The notes under the pieces are model-generated. The model was not told where the DNA came from and searched no databases. It was given only the letters and a program-made list of their open reading frames with translations. This document shows positions 51,935 through 58,907 of a stretch of DNA of 64,000 bases, one piece after another (position 1 is the first letter of the stretch; every line of letters begins with the position of its first letter). Where the stretch lies: assembly GCF_014200015.1 (NCBI RefSeq), contig NZ_JACHOT010000001.1, positions 930,001-994,000 on the forward strand, written 5' to 3'. The stretch is from Aminobacter niigataensis. GTDB lineage: Bacteria; Pseudomonadota; Alphaproteobacteria; Rhizobiales; Rhizobiaceae. The translations under genes and the position numbers were made by a program.

Positions 51935-52549
51935 ATGAGCGAGCAGCACGATACTAAGGAATGGATCCGGGCCGTTGCCCGGTACATGAACCTGTCCTTG
52001 TCGGATCTGGCGTTGAACTCGAAGCTCGCCGCTTCGACGGTCACGCGCTACATCAATGACAGGTCCGGCAAGCTCACGATCACCGATCGCTCGCTTGACG
52101 CGATCTCGGCCTATACCGGCATTCCCAAGAATGTTTTTCCCGGCCAGCGCCGGCTGCCTGGCTTCGGCCAGAGCGAGGCCGTTCCTTATGATGCCAACCA
52201 GGATGAGCGCCTGCCGGATTGGGTGATTGCCGCCATCGATGCGCATCGTGGCAACCGCAATGGCGTCGAGCCATGGCTGATGAAGAGCTGGGCGCTCGAC
52301 CTGCTCGGCATCCTCCCTGGCGATGTGGTTTTGGTCGACCAGAACCTGCGTCCCAAGGCTGGCGACGTTGTCATTGCCCAGCTCACGGATCTGGCCACCG
52401 GCAAGACCGAGGCCGTTATGCGGCGGTTCGACCCGCCGTTCATCATGACCCATTCCGCCAAGATCGGCGCCTCGAAGCCCGAGCAGGTCGATGACGAACG
52501 TGTCGTCATCCTCGGCGTGGAATGCGGCGTCATTCGTCCGCGCCACTAA
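51935..52549 (+). CDS. S24-type phage repressor, apparently lacking the catalytic lysine
   Basis: 204 aa. N-terminal helix-turn-helix (WIRAVARYMNLSLSDLALNS, KLAASTVTRYINDRSGKLTI), C-terminal S24/LexA-like fold (WLMKSWALDLLGILPGDVVL, GDVVIAQLTDL). Ser118 is in the place of the nucleophile, but the usual V-K-R lysine reads V-M-R (Met162). If so, RecA-stimulated self-cleavage may be lost. Start at ATG 51935. A 36-bp-period repeat array follows its stop. Confidence 0.85.
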   Translation: MSEQHDTKEWIRAVARYMNLSLSDLALNSKLAASTVTRYINDRSGKLTITDRSLDAISAYTGIPKNVFPGQRRLPGFGQSEAVPYDANQDERLPDWVIAAIDAHRGNRNGVEPWLMKSWALDLLGILPGDVVLVDQNLRPKAGDVVIAQLTDLATGKTEAVMRRFDPPFIMTHSAKIGASKPEQVDDERVVILGVECGVIRPRH

Positions 52550-52567
52550 CTCCCCGAAACCTCCCTT

Positions 52568-52728
52568 TACAAATTGCGCGCAACGCGTCGTGGCGGCTTG
52601 CTTGACAGATTGCGCGCAACGCCTACCGCGTGCGCGGTTGACGAATTGCGCGCAACGCCTTGCCGCATCGCGGCGGACAAATTGCGCGCAATGGAGCGCC
52701 GCCACAGGGCGACAGATTGCGCGCAACG
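52568..52728. repeat. Five 18-bp palindromic repeats with 35-36-bp period
   Basis: Copies start at 52568, 52604, 52640, 52676 and 52711; consensus GACARATTGCGCGCAACG, with TTGCGCGCAA a perfect palindrome in each. Intervals are 36, 36, 36 and 35 bases; the 17-18-bp spacers are unrelated. This is the main content of the 325-base gap between repressor and the next gene (52550-52874). Probably a protein-binding array (operator or origin iterons). Not a CRISPR: repeats and spacers are too short. Confidence 0.85.
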
Positions 52729-52823
52729 ATCAGACGGCAAAGCTCGAATCGCGCATAGGACATTTTCCCTCGTACCGAGCATCATTCAGCGCGCGCACAC
52801 TCCTCTAAGCGTGCTACTTGCAA

Positions 52824-52843
52824 AATAAGCGTACTTGCTTATT
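52824..52843. promoter_or_regulatory. Palindromic operator-like site
   Basis: AATAAGC, 6 bases, GCTTATT: a perfect 7-bp dyad 31 bases before the plus-strand gene at 52875. Related sequence lies in the repressor/Cro intergenic region, so the repressor may also control this operon. Confidence 0.6.
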
Positions 52844-52874
52844 GTGATCCGCAAATCACAACGCGGGTCGCAAC

Positions 52875-53156
52875 ATGCTCAGCAACGAGACAGCAGGCAT
52901 TGAAGAGGTCGCCGCCGCCCTTGGGCGCACGGTCGGCTGGGTCATGCGCAACTGGCTGCGCCAGCATCAGCTCTACGGCTTCCCGCGCCGTATCCCCGGC
53001 ACGTGGACGTTCCCGCGCCGGGCTGTCGAGTCGTGGCTGCGTTCCGGCGGGCAGATGCCCATGCCGATGCCCGCCAACCAGAACGAGGGAGCGTTGCCCG
53101 ACATGGTCGCGGCCGCCAACGCCTCGCTTCGCAACCGTTACGGAGCAAAGCCGTGA
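52875..53156 (+). CDS. Helix-turn-helix (excisionase/AlpA-like) protein
   Basis: 93 aa. GIEEVAAALGRTVGWVMRNW followed by FPRRIPGTWTFPRRAVESWL is the MerR/AlpA-type layout (helix-turn-helix then wing with W-F-P-R). A directionality factor or regulator is plausible, as it heads the operon leading to the integrase. The stop overlaps the next gene by GTGA. Confidence 0.75.
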   Translation: MLSNETAGIEEVAAALGRTVGWVMRNWLRQHQLYGFPRRIPGTWTFPRRAVESWLRSGGQMPMPMPANQNEGALPDMVAAANASLRNRYGAKP

Positions 53157-53413
53157 GCATGATCCTTCCACAGCAGCTGTCGCCGCAGCAAAAGCGCGGC
53201 CTGCGCCTCATCCACGATCACCGCCTTTACCGCCGCCTCAACGGCTACGGCAAGGCGCCGGCGGGCGTCAGTCTCGACGTCGTCAACTCGCTGCGGGGCC
53301 TCGGCCTGATCCGCATCGACATCACCGGCCGCCAGCCATGCCCGGTGCTGACCGGGCAGGGCAAGAACCTGCACATCGTCATGCAGGCCCGCGCCGAAAG
53401 GAGGCGGGCATGA
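53153..53413 (+). CDS. Hypothetical protein, 86 aa, winged-helix-like
   Basis: SPQQKRGLRLIHDHRLYRRL, SLDVVNSLRGLGLIRIDITG and CPVLTGQGKNLH give a winged-helix-like pattern. Start is GTG 53153 (overlaps the stop before) or ATG 53159. Related in shape to the 86-aa protein encoded next. Confidence 0.65.
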   Translation: MSMILPQQLSPQQKRGLRLIHDHRLYRRLNGYGKAPAGVSLDVVNSLRGLGLIRIDITGRQPCPVLTGQGKNLHIVMQARAERRRA

Positions 53414-53670
53414 CGCCGAAGATGGTGGCAGCACTCAAGGCGGCCGCTGCCGCCGACGACCAGGGCGGCCTCTGCTGGACCGCCGCCGGCTGGATCAATC
53501 CCGGCAGGTGCTGGGATTACCACGGCGGGGCCATCGTCTCCCGATTGGTCTGGAACCATGGCTTTCTCGCGGAAGCAGGCCGCAAAACGCGTGGCGGTCA
53601 GCGCCGGGTCATTACGCAAGCCGGGCGCAACAAGCTGGCCGAGCTAGAACGGGAAGGGAAAGCCGCATGA
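53410..53670 (+). CDS. Hypothetical protein, 86 aa
   Basis: MVAALKAAAAADDQGGLCWT, SRLVWNHGFLAEAGRKTRGG and QAGRNKLAELEREGKA look like a winged-helix or helical domain. ATGA overlap at both ends. No family recognised. Confidence 0.65.
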   Translation: MTPKMVAALKAAAAADDQGGLCWTAAGWINPGRCWDYHGGAIVSRLVWNHGFLAEAGRKTRGGQRRVITQAGRNKLAELEREGKAA

Positions 53671-53738
53671 CCTGGCTGCCGATCCTTCTTCACGCCGGCG
53701 TCATGCTGGCCTTTCTCGCCCTGGCGGTGCGCTCATGA
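53667..53738 (+). CDS. Very short membrane peptide, 23 aa
   Basis: MTWLPILLHAGVMLAFLALA plus three residues: a single hydrophobic helix. ATGA overlap with both neighbours makes translation plausible despite its size. Confidence 0.45.
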   Translation: MTWLPILLHAGVMLAFLALAVRS

Positions 53739-53869
53739 GCTGGCCGCTTGTCCTGATGCTCTGCGCCGCCGGCAGCATTGCGTTCCTGATCGGGATCGCC
53801 GTCGGCACCGTCATTTATGCCCTGCCGCGCCCGCGGCTGTTCGGTTTCGAGGTCCGCAATGACGATTGA
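53735..53869 (+). CDS. Short membrane protein, 44 aa
   Basis: MSWPLVLMLCAAGSIAFLIG continuing as one long membrane helix, then PRPRLFGFEVRNDD. Start overlaps the previous stop (ATGA); its end overlaps the next gene by 11 bases. With the 23-aa peptide before it, it could be a two-part membrane unit. Confidence 0.55.
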   Translation: MSWPLVLMLCAAGSIAFLIGIAVGTVIYALPRPRLFGFEVRNDD

Positions 53870-54218
53870 GGGTTGGCTTGTGCTCGGCGCGGAGCTGCGC
53901 CGGCTCGTCCATGACGAAAAGGAAGCGCGAGATCTCGCGACTGGTTTCGGCGGTGCGGTGTTCCCGCTTGTGCGGGCGGATTCGGCTGTCGACGCTTACC
54001 TCGCCACCACTTCAGCAGGAGTGACGGAGGAGCAGACACAGCGCGTGACGGAGGAGATGGCGAGTGCTTTTGCGCTGGGCGCCAGTATGGGCGACGGCAA
54101 GTTCACGTCTGATAGCCCGCACCTGCAGGCCGCTCTAGATTCCTCGAAGGCGCGCATCATGGCCGGCTTGCGCGCCGCTCTCGCCGCCCCTAGCGGCGCG
54201 CAAGGGGGTGAGCTTTGA
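53859..54218 (+). CDS. Hypothetical protein, 119 aa
   Basis: WLVLGAELRRLVHDEKEARD, TEEQTQRVTEEMASAFALGA; helical, no family recognised. Last gene of the overlapping rightward chain that starts at 52875. Confidence 0.6.
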   Translation: MTIEGWLVLGAELRRLVHDEKEARDLATGFGGAVFPLVRADSAVDAYLATTSAGVTEEQTQRVTEEMASAFALGASMGDGKFTSDSPHLQAALDSSKARIMAGLRAALAAPSGAQGGEL

Positions 54219-54223
54219 GCGCG

Positions 54224-54463
54224 CTACCTTTGTCGCAGCACGCCGGCCTCGATCGCCGCTGCCTCGAATGTCTTGCGGGCGTCGGCGGCCGTGGCCATGC
54301 CTTCGAGCGCATCGAAACAGGTCTTGTAGGCCTTGCGCCACTTGGCCGTGCGCTTCGGCCAGGTCTCCAGCTGCTCGATGCAGACCTCGACAGCCTTGAC
54401 GTCATAGGTGTGGCCCGGGTTCGCGAGCACTTTCACCGGCACGGGCGGCCAAAACCACATCAT
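54224..54463 (-). CDS. DUF982 protein
   Basis: 79 aa. VKVLANPGHTYDVKAVEVCI, QLETWPKRTAKWRKAYKTCF and DARKTFEAAAIEAGVL fit DUF982, a small family common in rhizobia, often in accessory regions. It runs against the surrounding plus-strand genes. Function unknown. Confidence 0.78.
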   Translation of the reverse strand: MMWFWPPVPVKVLANPGHTYDVKAVEVCIEQLETWPKRTAKWRKAYKTCFDALEGMATAADARKTFEAAAIEAGVLRQR

Positions 54464-54572
54464 GCCGCATCATCGCCGGCAGCACCGGCGGTGGCAAGCG
54501 TGCCCTTCGACTACGACTTCGACGAGATCGACGCCAACGACGATCCCGACGACTTCTTCTTCTGACCCTTCA

Positions 54573-54637
54573 GGCCGCATCACCCCCCCGGATGCGGCCC
54601 AGCCGGCGGGCGGTTCCCCTCCAATTCCGCCCGCCGG
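54573..54637. other. Two successive strong hairpins upstream of the integrase gene
   Basis: GGCCGCATC / GATGCGGCC (54573-54599, 9 bp, loop 9) followed by CCGGCGGGCGG / CCGCCCGCCGG (54603-54637, 11 bp, loop 13). No T-tract. They fill part of the 318-base gene-free stretch 54464-54781. They could insulate the integrase from upstream transcription or mark a structured RNA leader. Confidence 0.55.
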
Positions 54638-54781
54638 CGTCCATTCTCCCCGCCTGTACTGGTTGTGTGGGGAGCAAGCTGGCCCGGCAGGATGAGCGAT
54701 CCCCCGCTCGTGTACCTGCCGGGTCTCTTTTTGACAGCCGGCCGCTTTCGATTCACCTTGGCCGCCGACAGGGAGCCACCC

Positions 54782-56200
54782 ATGCCGAAGATCTCGCCGC
54801 ATCCTCACGTTGCCTTTCGTGACGGCCGCCCGCGCTTCAAGCCGGGGCCCGAGCTGCGCGCCGCCGGCTACAAGGACACCGATCTGCGCTGGCCGGATCC
54901 GGCGCCGGCGAAGTGGCGTGCCACCGATCTTGTGCCTGGCGATCGCAACGCCGGCCGCTGGTTCAGCCGCGGTGAGACGGTCGACTGGTCGGAAGCCTTC
55001 GTCAAAAGCCATAAGCAGGCCGCGAAAGAGGCCGAGGCCGAGAAGCCGGCCGCCATGCGCGCAGCACCTGCCGGGCGCAAGGCGGCCGTTTATAGCCTGG
55101 GCGATCTGTTCGAAGACTGGAAACGCTCGCCCAAGTTCAACCAGCCCAAGGACGAGGCCGAGCAGCGCCGACAGCGCGCCGCCAAGGTCATCTATGCGCC
55201 CAAGTCGATCGTCGACTTCAAGCAGAAGCTCGGCATCATCGAGCGTCACGACCCCTCGCTATGGGCTTCGCCGGTCGACGCGCTCGACCAGCCGATCCTG
55301 TTCGGGCTCTATGAGGAGCTGGTTTCAGCCTACGGCCTGTCGCAGGCGCGCGGATCGATCGCAACGCTGTCGATCGCGCTCAGCTGGGGCCGCAAGCGCG
55401 GCAAGTTCAGCTTCGCTTCCAACCAGGGCGTCAACCCGGCCAAGGGGCTGGGCATGGTCACGCCGCCGCCGCGCGTGCGCTTCGGCCGCCGCATCGAGAT
55501 CGAAACGCTGGTCGCCGTGGCCGATCATCTGAAATGGCCCGAAATGGCCGACATGGTGATCCTCGGCGTCTGGACCGGCCAGCGCCAAGGCGACCGCCTG
55601 CAGATGGTCGACAAGGGCCTGCTCAACAAGCGGCGTATCTTCCGCCAGGCCAAGACCGGCGCCATCGTTTCCGTCATGCAGGCGCCCGAACTCGAGCAGC
55701 GCATGGAAGCCAGCCAGAAGCGGCGCCAGGGGGCCGGCATCGTCAATCCGCGCGTCATCCTCGACGAACAGCTGTGGCAGCCTTTCCCCGACGACGGCGA
55801 CCGCTACCGCAAGCGTTATGCCGAGCTGCGCGCGATCGCCGCCAAGGGCATCATGGACGAGGCGGCCACCGAGAAGCTGCAGGCCAGGTGGCGGGCCGAA
55901 GGCCGCAACAGCGAGCCGCCGGTTGTCTGGATCGTCAAGCCGTGCCCGTCGCTGCTGGGCGACCCCGAAACCGGCCTGCAGCCGCTGCAGGAAGGTGACT
56001 TCCGCGACACCGCCGTGACGTGGATGGCGCTTTCTGGCGCCACCATACCGGAGATCATTTCCATCACCGGCCACACGCCCGAAAGCGCGACGCGGATCCT
56101 CAAGCACTATCTGGCGCGCCACCCCGAAATGGCCGACTCGGCGATCAAGAAGATGGTCGACTGGTACGACGCTGACGGCGAAACGGAGTTCGGGCTATGA
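54782..56200 (+). CDS. int: Tyrosine-family phage integrase
   Basis: 472 aa site-specific recombinase that should act at tRNA-Lys. Catalytic residues: Arg268 (TGQRQGD), Arg408 (GDFRDTAVTW), His431 (ITGHTPESA) and nucleophile Tyr443 (ILKHYLARHP). The usual H of HxxR reads Gly405. Residues 1-80 form the MPKISPHPHVAFRDGRPRF domain shared with the GIY-YIG-like protein at 19523, probably an arm-site-binding or structural domain. Start chosen at the ATG giving that domain. The gene lies ~1.1 kb from attR. Confidence 0.92.
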   Translation: MPKISPHPHVAFRDGRPRFKPGPELRAAGYKDTDLRWPDPAPAKWRATDLVPGDRNAGRWFSRGETVDWSEAFVKSHKQAAKEAEAEKPAAMRAAPAGRKAAVYSLGDLFEDWKRSPKFNQPKDEAEQRRQRAAKVIYAPKSIVDFKQKLGIIERHDPSLWASPVDALDQPILFGLYEELVSAYGLSQARGSIATLSIALSWGRKRGKFSFASNQGVNPAKGLGMVTPPPRVRFGRRIEIETLVAVADHLKWPEMADMVILGVWTGQRQGDRLQMVDKGLLNKRRIFRQAKTGAIVSVMQAPELEQRMEASQKRRQGAGIVNPRVILDEQLWQPFPDDGDRYRKRYAELRAIAAKGIMDEAATEKLQARWRAEGRNSEPPVVWIVKPCPSLLGDPETGLQPLQEGDFRDTAVTWMALSGATIPEIISITGHTPESATRILKHYLARHPEMADSAIKKMVDWYDADGETEFGL

Positions 56201-56448
56201 GCCGCTTCCTGATCCGCGCTTGCCGACACTGCAAGGGTGACGGCTTCTATCGGTGTTGTCGCGACCAGGTGCATCCGTTGACCAACATTGCTAGCGCCAA
56301 GGTGATCCTTTCGCCGGCCGGCCCTGCCAGTCCGCACGGCGCGCTTTACGACTATGCCAGCCGCATATGGGGCTACGAGTTCAAATGCCATGTCTGTCGC
56401 GGCAATGGTGAAGTCTTCTGGACGCGGGGGCGCAGCCTCACACCTTGA
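56197..56448 (+). CDS. Small zinc-knuckle protein, 83 aa
   Basis: Two DnaJ-like cysteine motifs: CRHCKGDGFYRCC near the start and CHVCRGNGEVFW near the end, likely binding zinc. ATGA overlap with the integrase stop implies coupled translation, so an integrase accessory role is possible. Confidence 0.72.
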   Translation: MSRFLIRACRHCKGDGFYRCCRDQVHPLTNIASAKVILSPAGPASPHGALYDYASRIWGYEFKCHVCRGNGEVFWTRGRSLTP

Positions 56449-56478
56449 CCGCCGGCGCAGTGAGAACATACTAGGAAC

Positions 56479-56787
56479 ATGGTCCTATATGTTGTCGCGC
56501 CGGGCAAAGCCTATTACGCCATCCGCTTTTCCGACATCCCGCCCGAATACATCCTGGGCGGCCGCTGCTTTCTGTGCCGGCGCACCGGGCCGATCGACCG
56601 CATGCGGGTGCAGGCGCGTTGGGGTGAGGAACGCTTCCTGCGCTTCGTCGACAACAAGCTGCGCTGCCTCGGCTGCGGCAACTGGCAGGAAAATCGCTTC
56701 ATCGTCTATGGCCGCCGGATCCGCGAACAGGCCAAAGAGGGCGCCGATGGCGCCAAGGTGCCGGCCGAGGCGTTGAAATCGCGTTAG
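56479..56787 (+). CDS. Two-CxxC zinc-ribbon protein, 102 aa
   Basis: GGRCFLCRRTG and LRCLGCGNWQENRF supply four cysteines in a zinc-ribbon layout with basic surroundings. Located 30 bases after the zinc-knuckle gene, likely the same transcript. No family named. Confidence 0.68.
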   Translation: MVLYVVAPGKAYYAIRFSDIPPEYILGGRCFLCRRTGPIDRMRVQARWGEERFLRFVDNKLRCLGCGNWQENRFIVYGRRIREQAKEGADGAKVPAEALKSR

Positions 56788-56946
56788 CGATTGTATGGAA
56801 CTGCCTGCTTTCCACAGCGCTGCCCGTACAAATTTCAGACATCGCCAATCCATGTTGACGCAACGGCAACCTGCGGGTGACGCTCCAACCAGGCCGCAGA
56901 AGACGGCTGCCATTGGGAAAGCGCCACACCATGAGGGATCGGGATT

Positions 56947-57162
56947 ATGCATCGCATCGAGCCCATTGCGGGCCGCATAGACCAGCAGCTTGCCGAGGTC
57001 GATCACCTGATTTCGGCATTGATCTTCATCAGTGAGAACGTCGAGGACCACCAGCACGAGCTGTTGCGGCACGCCGCCGTGACGATCGGCTACTGCCTGC
57101 ACGACAAGATCTCGGCCGCCGGCAAGGACGTGTCGCAGCTCTTCAGACTACTCGCCAGGTGA
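56947..57162 (+). CDS. Small helical protein, paralogue of the one beside attL
   Basis: 71 aa, MHRIEPIAGRIDQQLAEVDH onward; aligns without gaps to the protein at 19269-19523 (shared IDQQL, ISEN/IGEN-ED, Y-L-DK). It is the last prophage gene before attR. In the excised circle it would lie just before attP with its paralogue just after, on the same strand. Confidence 0.7.
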   Translation: MHRIEPIAGRIDQQLAEVDHLISALIFISENVEDHQHELLRHAAVTIGYCLHDKISAAGKDVSQLFRLLAR

Positions 57163-57177
57163 ACAGGCCGGAAACGC

Positions 57178-57222
57178 CGTGCGAGAAAATTATCTCGCAC
57201 GGGTTCTCGCTTTTCTCGCACG
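57178..57222. promoter_or_regulatory. Putative integrase arm sites (right)
   Basis: CGTGCGAGA (57178-57186) and TCTCGCACG (57193-57201) form a 9-bp inverted repeat with a 6-base loop; a third TCTCGCACG lies at 57214-57222. They are 60-105 bases inside the right att core, mirrored by the single copy near attL. The hairpin could also end transcription from the integrase operon. Confidence 0.55.
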
Positions 57223-57283
57223 TTCCGCCTCTGTTCACGTTGGGCGAAAACGCTGAAAGCCTTGTGCTGTAAGGGTTTGGCGA

Positions 57284-57329
57284 TGGTGAGCGCGCAGGGA
57301 TTCGAACCCTGGACCTACTGATTAAAAGT
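57284..57329. repeat. attR core: 46-bp direct repeat, restores tRNA-Lys 3' part
   Basis: Identical to 18810-18855. Here it is phage-supplied sequence that completes the tRNA, so integration leaves the tRNA functional. Confidence 0.95.
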
Positions 57330-57359
57330 CAGTTGCTCTACCGGCTGAGCTACGCGCTC
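57284..57359 (-). tRNA. tRNA-Lys(TTT)
   Basis: 76 nt with CCA encoded. Acceptor stem GAGCGCG / CGCGCTC pairs fully, D-arm GCTC...GAGC, anticodon loop CTTTTAA with TTT, T-arm CAGGG TTCGAAT CCCTG. Reads on the minus strand from 57359. It is the prophage integration target. Confidence 0.96.
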
Positions 57360-57394
57360 CCGAAGGCCGCGAGGCGACCCGGAAATTGCGGCGG

Positions 57395-57423
57395 AACATA
57401 GGGAGAGTGCCGGGTCGGGTCAA
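57395..57423 (-). promoter_or_regulatory. Promoter of tRNA-Lys
   Basis: On the minus strand TTGACC (57418-57423) and TATGTT (57395-57400) with a 17-base spacer, ending 36 bases before the tRNA 5' end. Confidence 0.7.
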
Positions 57424-57591
57424 CCGGAAAAACACCGCTGCAAACAGCCTGTTAAATGTTCCGTCCAGGACAGGCTCCGGCGGTCGCCCTGGCGACGGAA
57501 TATTGCCCGGCGACGATATTGCTGGGCGCATATGCCGCTGCTAGAGCATGGCGCCCAATACCGGGCTGCCCATCGATATGGACATACATTT

Positions 57592-57930
57592 ATGCATAGC
57601 CTTTTAAAACTTGCCGTTGCCTCCGTTCTCGCCGTATCGGCTCTTCCCGCCATGGCCCAGGCCGAAGATCTGGTGTTTTCGCTCAAGAACGGCACGTCGT
57701 CGGTGCTGACGAATTTCTATGCCTCGCCGGTGGGCGTCGACCAGTGGGAAGACGACATTTTCGGCCGTGACACGCTTGCCCCGGGCGAGAGCATGAGCAT
57801 CACCATCGCCGATGGCCGCCGCACCTGCGAGTACGACATGCGCTTCGAGTTCGAGGAAAGTTCCGACCTCGACACCACCGAAGACACCCAGAATCTCTGC
57901 GAGCTGGGCGAATACACCATCCACGAATGA
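57592..57930 (+). CDS. Exported small protein of unknown function
   Basis: 112 aa. Signal peptide MHSLLKLAVASVLAVSALPA (cleavage near AMAQAED), then a mostly beta-stranded domain: FSLKNGTSSVLTNFYASPVG and GRRTCEYDMRFEFEESSD with two cysteines (also NLCELGEY) that may pair. Similar small periplasmic proteins occur in rhizobia. Start at 57592; the upstream in-frame sequence is not signal-like. Confidence 0.75.
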   Translation: MHSLLKLAVASVLAVSALPAMAQAEDLVFSLKNGTSSVLTNFYASPVGVDQWEDDIFGRDTLAPGESMSITIADGRRTCEYDMRFEFEESSDLDTTEDTQNLCELGEYTIHE

Positions 57931-58061
57931 TCGATTGACCGATGCGATGCGTCGCCGGAGGGTTCTTGCCGCTCGGCGACGACTTGCCACGGAATGGTGA
58001 TTGGTGCGGAGCACGACGGCCCGCTATATGCGGCGCCGGAAGATCCGCGGAGCAGCATGGC

Positions 58062-58808
58062 ATGGTACTGGACATCGGTTATCTCAGCGCATTGGGGGCA
58101 GGCGCCCTGTCGTTCCTGTCGCCCTGCGTCTTGCCGCTAGTGCCGCCCTATCTCTGCTACATGGCCGGCGTTTCGGTCGACGATTTCAAGGCCGATGGCG
58201 GCGTGGCAACGGTTTCGCGGGCGCGCGGCGCACTGCTTGCGGCGTCAGGTTCCTTCGTCCTCGGCTTCACGACGGTGTTCGTGGCGCTTGGCGCCGGCGC
58301 CTCGACCATCGGGCAGTTGCTGCGCACCTGGCAGGAGCCGCTTGCCATGGCGGCGGGCGTGCTGATCATCCTGATGGGTCTCAATTTCCTCGGCATATTG
58401 CGCATCCCATTCATGTCGCGCGAGGCGCGCTTCCAGTCGCGGGGCAAGCCGGCGAGCAATTTGGCCGCCTATCTCATGGGCCTCGCCTTCGCTTTCGGCT
58501 GGACTCCCTGCATCGGGCCGGTGCTGGGGCCGATCCTGACGCTGGCCGGCGGCCGCGAAACGGTGGGCGAGGGCGCGGCTCTGCTCGCCGTCTACTCGCT
58601 CGGCCTGGGCATTCCGTTCCTGATCGCGGCGATGTTCTCGGGTGCCTTCATGCGCTTCCTCAGCAAATTCCGTGTGCATCTCGGCAAGGTCGAAAAGGTG
58701 ATCGGCGGGCTTCTGGTCGTGGCCGGCGTGCTGTTCCTGACCGGCGGCATCCAGACGGCATCCTACTGGCTTCTGGAACGCTTTCCGGTGCTTGGCCAGC
58801 TCGGCTGA
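58062..58808 (+). CDS. ccdA: Cytochrome c biogenesis protein CcdA-type membrane thiol transporter
   Basis: 248 aa, six membrane helices. ALSFLSPCVLPLVPPYLCYM carries the first conserved Cys (SPCVLPL), and FGWTPCIGPVLGPIL the second (TPCIGP). CcdA moves reducing power from cytoplasmic thioredoxin to the periplasm for haem attachment to cytochrome c. No other ccm genes are beside it. ATG 58062 gives the standard N-terminus. Confidence 0.9.
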   Translation: MVLDIGYLSALGAGALSFLSPCVLPLVPPYLCYMAGVSVDDFKADGGVATVSRARGALLAASGSFVLGFTTVFVALGAGASTIGQLLRTWQEPLAMAAGVLIILMGLNFLGILRIPFMSREARFQSRGKPASNLAAYLMGLAFAFGWTPCIGPVLGPILTLAGGRETVGEGAALLAVYSLGLGIPFLIAAMFSGAFMRFLSKFRVHLGKVEKVIGGLLVVAGVLFLTGGIQTASYWLLERFPVLGQLG

Positions 58809-58907
58809 TCCTTCAAACCGTCGAAATCGGTGTGCATTGGAGGCGATTGCCAGCAATGCTAGAAAGGTGGCCGATTCCAGCCGCCTTCTTCCAATCCGGA
58901 CGCCGCC

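Larger units (their letters stand above)
18810..57329. mobile_element. Prophage, temperate T7-like podovirus type, integrated in tRNA-Lys
   Basis: Bounded by a 46-bp direct repeat that is the 3' part of tRNA-Lys. It contains a tyrosine integrase, S24-type repressor with divergent Cro-like gene, replication genes, a full podoviral structural set (terminases, portal, scaffold, capsid, two tail tube proteins, internal virion proteins, tailspike) and lysis genes. All key virion and lysis genes look intact, so it may be inducible. No single-subunit RNA polymerase is visible, unlike T7 itself. Confidence 0.93.

Noticed and set aside
52568-52728. CRISPR array
   Set aside because: Regular repeat-spacer layout, but repeats are 18 bp with an inner palindrome, spacers only 17-18 bp, five copies, and no cas genes nearby.
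52491-52808. Repeat protein encoded across the 36-bp array
   Set aside because: The open frame shows a T(N/D)CAQR repeat only because the DNA period is a multiple of three. The last period is 35, which breaks the pattern, and frames are open on the other strand too.
54491-54565. Short acidic peptide ending DDPDDFFF on the plus strand
   Set aside because: Codon choice looks coding-like, but there is no ATG and no ribosome site; GTG start would give ~24 residues. Not enough to support a gene.
56795-56980. 61-codon open frame before the IDQQL gene near attR
   Set aside because: No ribosome site, unusual composition and overlap with the better supported gene at 56947.
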